Of a DNA stretch of 64,000 nucleotides, positions 45,671 to 57,809 are shown one piece after another. The number at the start of each line of letters is the position of its first letter. Within the stretch, counting starts at the first letter, position 1. The stretch comes from Drechslera avenae (Eukaryota > Ascomycota > Dothideomycetes > Pleosporales > Pleosporaceae). A program made the translations under genes and the position numbers. Location: NCBI GenBank assembly GCA_034640345.1, contig JAXRVH010000054.1, positions 124,001 through 188,000 on the forward strand, written 5' to 3'. The notes below the pieces were generated by a model. The model saw only the letters and a program-made list of their open reading frames with translations, had not been told where the DNA came from and did not search any database.

Positions 45671-48600
45671 ATGCAAAATTTACTCTGCACGCTTTCCTCC
45701 CTTCCTACAGTAGACAACAACACCAACAGCATCGTCTATCACTACCGAAATATCTCATCCGCAGTAATGGAGATGTGCATGGCTCCCGAGATGGACAATT
45801 CTCCCCGAGAGTTACTTGGTGATGTCTTGTCTAAACCCAGAGACAGCGAAGAACCCCCGCGGGTACCTACACCGAACCCGTATACAGTGGCGCCATCAGC
45901 TCGAGCTACATACGCCGAGTCTCAAGATTCCCTGTCCGAAGAGTCACCAGCAAATCGACGACATCATTGTCGGCCCTCTTCTCACGAAGGTCCCACGGAT
46001 ACAGAGCACCATCCAAGCCAAGCATCGATACAAGTGCCAAGCCCCGAGCCCGAGTCTCCTCCGTTACACAAGTCAAAGACCCTCAACAAAGATTATCCTC
46101 AGCCCCCTACCCGTATCCTTTGTAATGGTGTGCATTACATAAGTGAAGCACCTGCTAGGAACTCGAATGAGGCGTTACGCCAGAGCCCAAAAACTAAGCC
46201 TCTCGAGTTTTCCAACATTATCTCAATATCGACGACACCTTTGGCCATACCACATTCAGATTGTCAGCTCAATGGAGCATCGAGACCACACCGTCAATTG
46301 ACAATGCCATCATTAGGGGTACGTTTCGAGCAAAACAGTACAAAACCAGCAGTATCAAGGGGCGATGGTATATCTATGCATGTGGAACCTTCGGAAGATG
46401 TGGAAATCTCAAGGTCGCCTTGGAAGCCGGTTCCAAGGAAGGTGTCACGTCACCGTCCCTTCGGGGCCATATCCAGTTGTTGCTCGAGAGTTCGACTGGG
46501 CACACCCCTGACTATGGAGCATGTACACAGTGGCTCCTGCCATCTCATGGAATCGCCTGTTGCCGAAAACGGGCATGGAGTGAGCGGGGACCCCCAACCA
46601 ACGGGTATTTACTGCTTGGAGTCGCACCGCTGAAGTGAGGACTCTCCGCTAAGATATCTAGGAGATTTGCTAGCTGAAAGCAGTAACAGCGACATGGAGT
46701 GTGGTCCTCCAAATTTCAAGCGCGTTGTCCTCCGTATCGATGGACTCAAGTGTGGATGTTGTGAAGGGGGTCTGTCACGGACTCTTGGCCGAATCACTGC
46801 CATCAGGAACCACCAAGTCAACCTTGTTCTTGCCCGCGTCGAGCTCGACTTAGATATGAATCGTTCTTCTGTCAGCAATGTCATCAACCAATTGGAAACA
46901 AGAACCGGGTTCCACTTCGAAGAACAAGTCACGTCTGACGGCCAGGTACTTGAGTTTATCGTTACTGACCCCCGACGGTTGAATTGTTCAGATGAGGTAC
47001 CAGGTATTATTCGGATTGAAGCACCGGAACGGGCATCATGGCGTCCGTTACAATTATTGGGCGGACGTAGCCGTTGGACTCACAGGCCATCCTCAGCTTC
47101 GGAAACGTGCACAACCACAGGAAAAGACCTCACCGAATCATTTACTGAACAAGGCAAACATGCCGTTGCAAAAGTCCGGATACCACCCACAAAGATACAT
47201 TATGACGCGACTCAGATCGGAGCGCGGACTTTGTATGAGCACTACAAAAAATACGACCCAGACATGACTCTGGCGCCATTAAGTACCGACCCTGGGATTG
47301 AGCTTGGAGCAAGGCAAACAAAAAAGGCCCTGGTATGGTTTCTTCCCGCCATGCTTCTTACTATACCAGTATTAGTTTTAGCCTGGGGACCTCTTGATCA
47401 CAAAAAGATCGAACACGCCCACACCTCCCTAGCTCTTGCATCGTTGGTACAACTCATCGCTTTCAAAGAGTTTGTTCCGGGCGCTTTTCGGTCTCTCTAT
47501 CACTCCCAGATATTCGAAATGGACTTCTTGATTGCTCTCAGTACTACGATGGCGTACGGTTATAGCGTCATGTTGTATGTACTCCAGACTAAGGGCACCA
47601 CTTTAGCGGCAGAGTCATTCTTCGAGACTTCCACGCTGCTAGTTACGTTGATACTGCTCGGCCGTGTCATTAATGAGTTTGCACGTTTTCGAGCCGCCAA
47701 GTCTGTTTCGTTTCGCTCACTCCAGATTAATGAGGCTTTGATCGTGGAACCTGGCCATCCACACACAACTTGGGCAAATGTCAAGACAAGAAAAATCGAT
47801 ACTCGACTTTTACAGTATGGTGATATCTTTACAGTCCCCCCGCATACTAGGGTTGCTACCGATGGAGTTGTCTTGTATGGAGGCTCAAATGTAGATGAGT
47901 CAATGATCACGGGCGAGTTTAAGCCGAGGGCAAAAGGCTTGGAATCGGAGGTTTTTGCGGGCACCAACAATGGAGAAGGCCTTCTTGTCGTCAAACTCAC
48001 CAAGTTACCACATGAAAACTCGGTGCATCAGATCGCAACTTTGGTCGAAGATGCGGAGTTAACAAAACCAAAGGCGCAAGCGCTTGCTGATTGGATTGCT
48101 GCCTGGTTTGCACCCGCGATAGCCATACTTGGGCTCGTCGTGTTCCTCATCTGGCTTCTTGTCGAAAGGTTTCTCAACAAAGAGTCGTGGAGTAATGCGG
48201 TGGTAACAGCGATCCCATATGCTATCGCCACTCTAATCGTATCCTGCCCATGTGCGATCGGTCTTGCGGTACCCATGGTTGTTCTCATAGCAGGCGGTGT
48301 GGCAGCCCGTTACGGCATTATCTTCAGGGACCCCCAAAAGCTTGAGATTGCCCGTAGTATTACAGATGTTGTCTTTGACAAGACTGGAACAGTTACTTGC
48401 GCGAGATTGGAGGTTTTGGGTGTACCAAAGTATCGTGCTGTTGACAAGGCTCGCACGAAAGGCTTGTTGATGAGTCTGTTGGAGGACATTAAGCACCCAG
48501 TCTCTGAAGGGATTTCACGTCATCTCGAACAAGACATGCTCGCAAATCAAGACTTTCAGCCTTGCAAAGTCCGCGATATCATCAGCATTCCTGGCGAAGG

Positions 48601-49465
48601 GGTCAGAGGCGTCTGCGTTGAAACTGGGGCAGAGATATGCGCCGGAAATGCTGGATGGTTAAACATCAACGTATTTGGACGAGAAGTCAACACTACGTGC
48701 CACTGCACGATTGACGGGGAGCTCTCTGTCAGCTTTGAGCTTATGGATCGTTCTCGTCCGGGGGCAGAGATGGTAGTCGAAAAACTACACGCACGCGACA
48801 TCCAAGTGCATTTATTGAGTGGCGATAACGAAAGTGCAGTGGCTGACATGGCAGGCGCACTATACATTCGAAGAGAGAATACAAAGTCAGGCTGTAAACC
48901 ACAGGGCAAGATGAACTATGTCAAAGATCTGCAGCAGCTTGGTAAGGTCGTTATGTTTGTTAGGGACGGGACAAATGACTCGGTCGCTCTTAAACAAGCG
49001 CATGTCGGTGTACACGTCAACCAAGGGTCAGATGTGGCAAAAAGCGCGGCGGATGTTGTCTTGATGACGACACGCCTCCACGATATCCTGATCTTACTCG
49101 ACATTTCCAATGCCACCTACCATCGTATCGTACTCAATTCCACATGGTCGGCCCTGTACAACCTTTTCGCAATTTTGCTGGCAGCCGGAGCTTTCGTCGC
49201 AGCCGGAGACAATGTCAGAATCATGCCACAGTATGCTGGACTCGGTGAGCTCGTCAGCGTACTACCGGTCGTGTTGGTCGCATTTCAAATGCGGTGGCGT
49301 AACTATGGCGATAAATACCGAGCGATCGAAACCCACTATCAGAAGGTGGAAGCGCCAAAGCGGGAGCGTCGTCTGCGAAGTCAGACAGGCTCTTCGTCTG
49401 ACAGTGTTGGGTGCTGTGAGATTTCCTCAAAGACGTTGGCAAGGATTGATGCCATTACACGCTGA
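45671..49465 (+). CDS. Heavy-metal (copper-type) P1B ATPase with long N-terminal extension
   Basis: Two exons joined by a 57-nt intron (46605-46661) that removes an in-frame TGA; it has a GTATTT donor, a GCTAAGA branch-like site and a CTAG acceptor. Exon sum 3738 nt, 1245 residues. The first about 320 residues are Ser/Pro-rich and disordered. Next is one heavy-metal-associated domain with CGCC (Cys343, Cys346). Then the P1B core: ITGEF actuator loop, CPC metal site (841-843), phosphorylation DKTGT (Asp885), KHPVSE (the HP motif) and SGDNESA. The hinge motif, normally GDGxND, reads RDGTND, with Arg1080 in place of the first glycine. It should move copper or cadmium-class ions out of the cytosol. 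A start at 45767 is possible. Catalytic competence is uncertain because of the hinge change. Confidence 0.9.
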
Positions 49466-49853
49466 AGTGATATGAAATTGGTCGATTGGTATCGGTTCAT
49501 TGCATGATGGCCTTGGGGATTTCGGTGGTTCCTCTGTGTTTGCTCTTCCCTGTCCCGCTTCGTACAACTGATTTCTGTCCAAGATGACGCAGAGTTGTAT
49601 TGGCAATGAGACCGAATGATTAATCTGGAACATCAGCGCAAATGACTTCTCTAGTGTTTCATGAGCTTCGACTAGTAATTGCAGATGGAGCATACTACTT
49701 TCATGACTGCTATGCGCCAAGAATGCACGATTGGCAAGTTTCCAAGCATAGTGCATGCAGCGTGTATATGCACCCTTTGATCTAGCAAGTCTTGCATGAG
49801 AGGTTGATAAGGTTTCGATGTTACTTGCTTTAGTGTTCTGCAACCTGCCAGAT
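49466..49853. other. Intergenic, no gene seen
   Basis: Short spacer between the ATPase stop and the Zn2Cys6 gene; the one open frame of note is on the minus strand and has no family features. Confidence 0.45.
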
Positions 49854-50667
49854 ATGTCTCAAAGCAGAGCCGCTACCTATGAGCACAGACCACACCACTA
49901 CATCGCGAACCAGGCAAGTTCCTTCTCAAACCCGTCCCCTCGTATTGCAAATGGTGAGAACAATGAAGCATATCTCAACATGAGCTTTTTGACGGTTGGT
50001 AATACAGGATCGGCTTAATGCAATCGCATGCGAAACCTGCAGATCAAAGAAGCGTAAATGCGACCGAAGAATGTTAGTACTTCACCCCAGCCATGAGACA
50101 CTACAGACTAACTGATATAGTCCACTATGCACCCAGTGTCAAACATCTTCCACAGAATGCCGTTACCAGGAAGGCGGAAAGCGAGGACTGCCTGCTGCTT
50201 ACATGAGCGCGCTCGAGAAGCGACTTGCGGACACAGAAGTCGCACTGGCCGCGACACTCAACGCCCTCCAGCACCAAGCGGCGATGCAGCTGGTAGACCG
50301 CCATTTGATGGATGCAACTGCAAAGCCATCACAGCCGCGTGAGTCCAAAGCCGAGAAACTCGAAGAGTGGAAGCGGCTGCCTCTTAGAAACTACGAACAG
50401 TTGGCTGCGTGGCACCAAGCACGTGATCGCGAGACTGTGACTTCCGAAAGATTACACCCAGAGCATGCGAGGCCTGTCTTTAATCTAGACATACAGGGAT
50501 CGTTTGCTATGCACACTGCTGCATCCCAGGGTCGTCAGACGCATGTGGAATCACCGACGTCAACGACGGCCGCTTTGGAGCAATTGAGATGCTGCAATGC
50601 GCCCATGGTACCGAATGCCCACAAAAGCCTCTCCGATTCTGGCCGATGGCGAGAGAATTACTTCTGA
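49854..50667 (+). CDS. Short Zn2Cys6 binuclear-cluster protein (possible N-terminal part of the next gene)
   Basis: Three exons: 49854-49913, 50008-50072 and 50121-50667; exon sum 672 nt, 223 residues. Intron 1 begins with GCAAGT after CAG, the textbook form of a GC-AG intron; intron 2 is GT-AG. The zinc cluster has six cysteines at 28, 31, 38, 45, 48 and 55 in the C-x2-C-x6-C-x6-C-x2-C-x6-C pattern (ACETCRSKKRKCDRR). A coiled-coil-like linker follows (AAYMSALEKRLADTE), then EKLEEWKRLPLRNYEQL and a stop after GRWRENYF. The cluster should bind DNA. It may be a complete short regulator, or the DNA-binding part of the transcription-factor-domain gene that starts about 280 bases downstream on the same strand. 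The middle region cannot be resolved without transcripts. Confidence 0.62.
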
Positions 50668-51020
50668 TCATCTGGTTCCAGCTTGAGCATGAAGCATAGG
50701 TCTTAGGATATTTATCATAATCTACGGTGATATGGTCGGAAGAAGGATTATGTCACAATAGATGAGTTTCTTCCATGTGATCTTTCAACGGGGAACCGCA
50801 AGATTTCCAACTTAAAAGCATATCGAAGTGTCCTAGTTTTTGCACTCATTGTGGATACATGTCTGCAAGTTTTTAGTGACATGGTTGAGTCAGGAGACGT
50901 AACATATACCGGCTGTTTGAGTCATACCCTCAAGGCGGGGTTTCTTTGTCCGAAAGTCTGAGCAAGAGTCAACTCCATCACGGAGCCATTGCCGAGAAAT
51001 TACCCAACACGATCGCTGGT

Positions 51021-53029
51021 ATGGAGCGGAACCAGGACAAACATCTTCTGCTGGATACATCTCTGGAAGGAGAGCAACCTCGCAAACGACCGCGGACGTC
51101 AGCTAAACTGGCTCGTGAAGTTGGCTTGATGCGAAGCGTCCCAGGGGATAAGTTCACAGGTTTTGTCGGCAGTGCCAGCGGAATTTTCTTCATCAGGTCG
51201 GTCTATGATGCCATTCGCCGCTCTCAGCCAGCGGTTTCCACCGTGTCCGACACGCCAGCAAGCGACATCGTGCCAGGTGAAGACGACCGTCTTCCTTTGG
51301 TGCAGCCAGACTCTGCTGAGCGGTTATGGAAAGATTATGAGATTGCTCCGAGCTCATTGCTTCATGCCGCGTTCCCGGACTTGGTTGCATTCTCTGCAAG
51401 TTATTTCGCTAATTGGCATCCTTTTTACCCCTTTCTCCATGCACCAGCTGTTCTAGAGTTTATTCGGGAGTTTTCACACAGTGGTTGCACAGACTACAAC
51501 AATTCAGAAGATCTTCGTCTAGTGGTTCTACGCTCCATCATATCCATTTCTCTCGCAGACCATCGACAATCACCTCACCCTGGCCTCACACCATATCCTC
51601 CCCGTCTTATTTTCCTAACGTATGATGCCGCTGTGGACAGCCTTCGACATGTTCTTTTGCGGCCTGCCACCCTTCTCACCTTACAAGCTGCTATTAGCAT
51701 ACAGCTTTTCCTCGTATCAATGCTTCGCCTGAACGCGGCTTCACGTCTGGGAGGTCTCATCATACGTATGGCCGTACAACTTGGACTTCATCGTTGTCCG
51801 GCTAGATTCTCGTCCTTTTCACTACACGAAAGAGAGCTTCGGCAGCGAGTGTTCTGGTCAGTTTACGCTATTGACCGGTTCATTTGCCAGTCGATGGGCC
51901 TCCCACTCGGACTTCATGACGACGATGTGGATGTGTGCTTCCCACTTGCAGAGAAGCATCTACAAACGCAAGTCGAGCACGGTATGTTACTTCAGACAGT
52001 GTCGACCGTATAGCTCATAACATGTAGGAAGTAAGTTCCGTCTTCTTCATCTTCTAGCTCAACAAGCTAGGCTACGTGGGGAAATTATGGAATTGCGGAA
52101 CAAATCGCTCCACTTCGTCCAGAATGACCCCAACCGAGAGGCAGAAATTGTTGCTAAGCTCGCTCAATGGTGGAACGAAGCAGAAGATCATATGGACCCG
52201 GACGGCCCATATCCAGCGCCCCCTTATGCAGCCACTGTTCTTTCTTTGCTCAGACATGAGTCTGTGATCTCGCTGTACCGTCCAGTTTTGGCCACTTCTC
52301 GTAAGGATGCTGCACATTCCACTGCCCTGCAGCATTGCATCTTCTCGGCGCGGAGTATCATCACTTCATTGCACAACGCTATACACAAAAGTACCGATGG
52401 AGGAGATTCTACTAGCACTTTGTCATTACTATGGCCTTCTTGCTCTTGGGCTGTGTGGATTAGCACATTTATTATGTTCTATGCTGTCAATGACGGGCAT
52501 GTTGAAAGGAATGTTGTCATGAGGTAAGCCAATCTAATCAAATCCAAGCTCGTTCAAATAACTCATAGAGATAAGGCTTGCCGACAAAAGTCTTCACATT
52601 CTTCAACACCTTTCTCGACGAGGAAGCGCATGGCCTGATGCAAGCTCAGCTGCTATCCGCGAATTGTGTGTCCGCATGAAGCATGTGCCAGCTCCGGGCC
52701 CCAACAGAGAGTCACAGAGAGGTAGCAAATCTTGTGAATCACACGATAGTACCTTGACACAGGGGCACATCCATACCAGTTCGATTGATACTGACCCTCC
52801 TTGTGTACCCGGGTTGGGATCTCGTCTTGATAGCTTTTTATTAGAGGAAGATACTGAGACTGGTAGCCAGTGTCCCAGGATGCACGAATTCAGCTTGCAG
52901 GACGACTTTTGGTGTTCTCCCATGGGAGATGACAAGACGATCTCGCTCACGCCAGACTTGGATCCTTTCTCTGGCTTTGATATACCTTTTTGGTTCGATG
53001 AGGAACAGCATTGGGATTTTATGCAATAG
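51021..53029 (+). CDS. Fungal-specific transcription factor domain protein
   Basis: Three exons: 51021-51981, 52058-52523 and 52576-53029; exon sum 1881 nt, 626 residues from the first in-frame ATG. The frame is open upstream to about 50887, so the N-terminus is uncertain. It carries a basic stretch (RKRPRTSAKLAREVG), then VPGDKFTGFVGSASGIFF, and the helical fungal_trans middle homology region (LGGLIIRMAVQLGLHR, QRVFWSVYAIDRFICQSMG, GLHDDDVDVCFP). The late part has MELRNKSLHF, LRHESVISLYRP and SWAVWISTFIMFYA. The C-terminus is acidic with aromatic residues, like an activation domain. It has no zinc cluster of its own; the upstream Zn2Cys6 exons may supply it. The adjacent dehydrogenase and MFS genes on the same strand are its most likely targets. 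Confidence 0.85.
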
Positions 53030-53308
53030 GAAAGCGAGGGTTCAGCGACAAAACTGCTATCGCGGGAGCGGTGATAAGGTATCGGCCTTTGTTTCTCCGT
53101 AATCTTCCCCGCACTTGTCTCAATAGAGCAAACCGGCGGCATTATCAACGGCGGACAATATGCATGCCATGCAACCGGCCAGGCTGGTGTGCACATGTCC
53201 TCCGAATATTTAACTAGGATAATCCTACAAGTTTGATCGTTCCCAGACTGCCAAGCAAGTCTTGTAACGAACACACCTTTACCATTCTGATTTGGCTGTG
53301 TTCCTACG

Positions 53309-54587
53309 ATGTCGCCAAGTACGATGATTCGCACGCACTCTATTGCGACAATGGGCGCTGACGGTATCGGCCCCGAGGTTATCAACGCAGGTGTCGAGGT
53401 GTTGAAGAAGTTGGAGAGACTGGATGGCACGTTCAAGCTAGCGTTCAAGGAGTACGACTGGAGCTCTGAAACGTACAAGAAAACTGGACAGTATATTCCT
53501 GATGGCGGACTGGAAGAACTCAAAAAGCATGATGCAATTCTGTTTGGTGCTGTTGGCGCGCCAGGTACGCCGAGAGTCCTCATCTATGCTAGTCTCAATT
53601 ATGGACAGATCGCTTATTTGCTGCACAGACGTGCCGGATCATATCTCGCTTTGGGGCTTACGATTAGCCATCTGCCAGACCTTCCAACAGTATGCTAACG
53701 TACGGCCGACGAAAATATTTCGTGGAACCTCTTCCCCGTTGCGCAACGCCGAGCACGGCGACTTGGACTGGGTCATTGTGCGCGAGAATTCCGAGGGTGA
53801 GTACGCTGGCCAGGGGGGACGATCTCACCGAGGCCAGCCATGGGAGACTGCAACCGAAGTTTCCATCTTCACTCGCCATGGTGTAGAGCGTCTGCTCCGT
53901 TTTGCCTTTGAAACAGCACAACGTCGGCCAAAAAAGCACATTACAGTTGTCACCAAAAGTAATGCACAACGCAATGGCATGGTGATGTGGGACGAGATTG
54001 CTGCGGAAGTGGCCAAGGACTTCCCTGACGTGAAGAACGACAAGATGCTCGTGGACGCCATGACGTGTAGGATGGTGTTGGAACCCAAGTCGTTGGATAC
54101 GATTGTGGCGACCAACCTGGTGAGCAAGGCAAATATTGTGAGTAAGTATGCAGGCCACTGACTTTGCCAGCATGCCGACATACTATCTGACCTTGCAGCT
54201 GCCTTGGCAGGCTCAATTGGCATTGCTCCTACAAGTAACCGTAAGATGTGTGCAACCGTTGCAAGCAACCCCAGAGCTTAACCTATAAAATCACTAGTGG
54301 ACCCCACCCGCACGCATCCGTCCATGTTTGAGCCGATCCACGGCTCAGCCTTCGATATTGCTGGGAAAGGGGTTGCGAATCCCGTAGGGACGTTTTGGAC
54401 GGCATCTGAGATGCTAGCATGGCTAGGCGAAGATGATGCAGCGAGAAAGTTGATGGAGAGCGTGGAAAGAATTACAGAGCGCGGAATCTCAACGCGCGAT
54501 CTTGGAGGGCAGGCATCTACAAAACAGGTCACTGATGCAGTGTGTGCTGAGCTACAAAGCATGCATGATGCCAGCGTGGGGAAGTGA
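53309..54587 (+). CDS. Isocitrate/isopropylmalate-family dehydrogenase, tartrate/D-malate type
   Basis: Four exons with introns 53565-53628, 54120-54170 and 54241-54297; exon sum 1107 nt, 368 residues. Family features: IATMGADGIGPEV at the N-terminus, the substrate-loop sequence VRENSEGEYAGQGG, typical of tartrate dehydrogenase/D-malate dehydrogenase rather than leucine-pathway IPMDH, the Lys-containing KKHITVVTKSNAQR block, metal-binding aspartates in DAMTCRM and NLHADILSDLAAAL (spliced), and the NAD-site motif FEPIHGSAFDIAGKG. It should oxidatively decarboxylate a 2-hydroxy diacid using NAD. No mitochondrial presequence is evident. It lies between a transcription-factor gene and an MFS gene on the same strand, which suggests a small pathway unit. 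Confidence 0.92.
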
Positions 54588-55207
54588 AAATAGGCCTTAT
54601 AGGTCGGCGCGAATAGCCGCTATTGTGGAGTTGGCCCCTGGTCCTTGACAGGGAACCCTGGCTTTGACTTGGAGACGCGACTAGGGGAATGAGATCGGGT
54701 AATTGGTAGCCGGCGGGCGACGGCCATGTCCAGCGCGCAAATCGTCTCCATGCTTCGGCCATTTACGCGCTGTTTGTGCTGCTCATCCCTGTGGTAGACG
54801 GGACTCGCAGCCTCTCGTGCCGCTGCAGCGCATCTTTCCCCGGTCTTCTCGATCGGCCAAAGCGGAGTATAGTAATGTTGCCCATGTCCGCATCGGCAAT
54901 ATGAACCCGATAGATGCTCACCATCTTGGAAGTGAGGTTGTAGATCTGGACTGGTCCACCCTGGCAAACTAATCCCCCGCACCCGCCTCTTTCCCCCGCA
55001 CGATTGAGGAACAATGTGCCTTACTTGCTTCTGGCGCGGGAGCAACTGCCGTGGCGCCACGAGACATCCCCCACATGACAGTGTCGCTATCCCTCAGCCA
55101 ACTCGTGATTTTGCCCTCCATCATATCTTTTGCTACTTCATCTCAATTGACAGATCATATTCGTCTACACATTGCTACCATAGCTTCTACCAAAGACTTC
55201 GATAATC
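54588..55207. other. Intergenic, no gene supported
   Basis: Minus-strand frames at 54620-55060 and 54763-55014 look locally protein-like but lack signals or an identifiable family. Treated as promoter of the MFS gene. Confidence 0.4.
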
Positions 55208-57278
55208 ATGCCTCTAGGGGTACTGCAAGACTACAAGCTTGAGCATGTCCCAGGGACAGCCCCGTTGAGCGAGTTGGGCCGTCTTGAGCTAGAGGTAGCA
55301 ATGGACATTGACCGTGGCTTGCTGAAGCACGATTCTAGTGGGAAGATAGTACTTGTCCCCCAACCTTCTGACTCGCCCAACGATCCCTACAACTGGCCAA
55401 GATGGCAGAAGGAGATGGTAAAGTCCCTAATGTGTACAGATTGTTTGGGAAGCAGTCACTGATTACCACTAGTTCACTGTGGTCATTGCCTATGGCTGTG
55501 GCTGTGTAGGAGGTGAACTCAAGCTCTCTAAACAGTACATGCTGAGCTAACTCTTGTATCGACAGCCGTTGGCCCGTTGCTAACACCAGCTTTTGTACCG
55601 CTGGCTGAACAGTTTGACGTCCCGTTGCAGAGATTTACGCTTGGTGAGGGCAATCCCCAACCCATATCCACCGCGAAGCTAATCAATCGTCCAAAAGGAT
55701 GTAACGGATCTTGTATTGTTGCCATCGCCGTGGGCAGTCTTCTTCTTAACACACTAGCTGTCAAAGTTGGGAAGCGACCAATTTATCTAGTGACTACGCT
55801 GGGCTTAGCATTATCGAGCTTTTGGGCCGCGGAATCACAAAGTTTTGCATCACTGGCCGCAGCAAGGGCTGTTCAGGGCTTTTGCATGGGTATGTGTTGT
55901 ATGCAAAGGCCCGAAAATTTCAGGCACGCTAATACCTACGGCTGAAGCGCCATTCGAAGCACTCATACCAGCCTCTGTCGGAGATATCTGGCATGTTCAC
56001 GAGCGCGGGTTTCGCATGGCAATTTTCAACCTTGGTGTCCTAGGGGGGATCGTAAGTTTGTCAATACATACAGATATCACGATTTACTAAGAACTTCCAC
56101 AGAACCTAGCAAGTCCAATAGGTAAAGAAACACCATGATCTGTGCTGTTGAGATACTAACTCGTCTAGCCGGATCCATCATACAATACGGCTCGTATCGA
56201 ATCGCAATGCACGCAATGGGAGGCGCTTTTGTACTCATGCTTCTCCTCATTATCATCTTCATGCCCGAATCCGCTTTCCACCGCCGCGACGCTATCAACA
56301 TTGATACAAGTGCCAAAAATTTAGAGATTGGTGCAGTTGAGAAAGAAAAGGCAGTGGAGCACATTGAGGATCACCCACCGCACTATTCCACTTTGTCAGA
56401 AGCTCGCGATCCATATGTCAAGACGCTGATGCCTTGGTCTGGCTATTGGGACCACATATCCTTCTGGCGAACCTTGCTGCGTCCGTTTGTCGTAATCGCA
56501 AGCCCTGTGGTTATATGGGCGACCCTATTGTTCACAATATGTATTTCGTGGCTCGTCTTAATCTCGATTACGCTTTCGCAGATTTTCTCCGCACCGCCAT
56601 ACAGTTTCTCCGTCAGTGCTGTCGGCGCTACAAACGTTTCCTCATTTGTGGCATCGCTACTCGCGACTCTTGTAGCTGGGCCAGTCATTGACGGCGTGGC
56701 GAAGTTGTTGTCCAGACGCAACAATGGTACTTTCGGTAAGTCGACACCCTTATCAGACCATATGTTCAGTCAGCTGATGATGCCATAAGAGCCTGAGTTC
56801 CGCCTTCCAGTCATGGTAACCTACCTTATATTCACGGCCACGGGCTTCTTCGCATGGGGCCAATCGCTATACAATAAAGACCCATGGCCGATTCCGGTCA
56901 TTGTTTGTATGGGCTTGATCAATCTTGGTGTACAGCTTGGGACCACCGCAGTGGTGACGTACGTTTCTGACTGCCATCGCGAGCAGAGTGCTGAAGCCTT
57001 TGCTATCATGAACTTTATCAAGAACATGGTATGTATACTCAAGTGTTTACCCTAAGAGGCTATGCTGATCCAACTACATTACGCAGTTCGCCTTTGGCTT
57101 GACATTCTATGCGAATGACTGGGTAGCAGTGCAAGGAGTAAGAGATGCTTTCTTCGTTATCGGTGGGACTACTATTGCTGTAACGTTAGCAACGATTCCT
57201 ATGTACATCTATGGGAAACGTGCGCGAAGTTGGGTAAAGAGACACAATATTCTTGATAGCGTTCTTAGGGCTACGTAG
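55208..57278 (+). CDS. MFS transporter, DHA1 (drug:proton antiporter-1) type
   Basis: Nine exons with introns 55418-55472, 55513-55565, 55644-55697, 55890-55947, 56052-56102, 56122-56168, 56736-56789 and 57029-57086; exon sum 1641 nt, 546 residues. The cytosolic N-terminus holds NDPYNWPRWQKE, the usual DHA1 lead-in. Then come the first membrane helices (FTVVIAYGCGCVG), the motif-A region VKVGKRPIYLV, RAVQGFCMAPFEALIPASV (joined across intron 4) and GFRMAIFNLGVLGG. A charged central loop of about 70 residues separates the two six-helix halves. The C-terminal half includes LIFTATGFFAWG. It should export or import a small molecule at the plasma membrane; substrate unknown. A 34-nt version of intron 4 also keeps the frame but adds residues not usual in the family. 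Confidence 0.93.
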
Positions 57279-57809
57279 ACTCTAAGAAGACAAAATCGTG
57301 CCAACCTTTTTATTGAAAAGTATAGTAGAAGCAAATACGCTATTTTCTTTAGTAAGGTTTAAAAGAGGGTAATATACTGTTATAGAAGAGTGGAATACGC
57401 GCATGTCTATATGGATTATCTGTATACATAGTATGGTATATATGTTCTGTTATATATCGACACGTGAAGACCTGGAGAAGACTTGGATATATTTTGCCAA
57501 TATGCCGTATATTGGAGGAGAACACGTTTAGAAGATGCTATATGCTAGCCGATGAACGAACTGAATGTTGGATACCTAGCACATTACCACCGTGTGCACG
57601 TTGAGTTTGCGGTGATAAAAGACGGAACAGCAGGGTATAGTCAGGTTTATTTCTTTATATTCTGTCTCCTCCGTGCTTTGACTTAATGAACGTTCTATGC
57701 TACTATCCTTTGAAACGCATCCTCCAACCCTCGATTGTGCCTTGTCGCGAACTACTCATCCTTGGGCGCGTCTTGAACTGATTTTTAGTGAAGTTCCAAA
57801 TACTTGTGG
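57279..57809. other. Convergent 3' region
   Basis: A+T-leaning spacer between the converging MFS and small secreted protein genes. No gene seen. Confidence 0.5.

Noticed and set aside
46606..46661. P1B ATPase as a pseudogene broken by a TGA between two same-frame ORFs
   Set aside because: A 57-nt GT-AG intron with a branch-like GCTAAGA removes the stop and keeps the frame, and all downstream motifs are present.
54620..55060. Minus-strand frames upstream of the MFS gene
   Set aside because: Two overlapping frames compete, and neither shows a signal, domain or splice pattern.
55890..55923. 34-nt version of MFS intron 4
   Set aside because: Shorter than any other intron in the window and inserts extra residues in a conserved MFS segment; the 58-nt form restores the family pattern and includes a branch-like GCTAATA.
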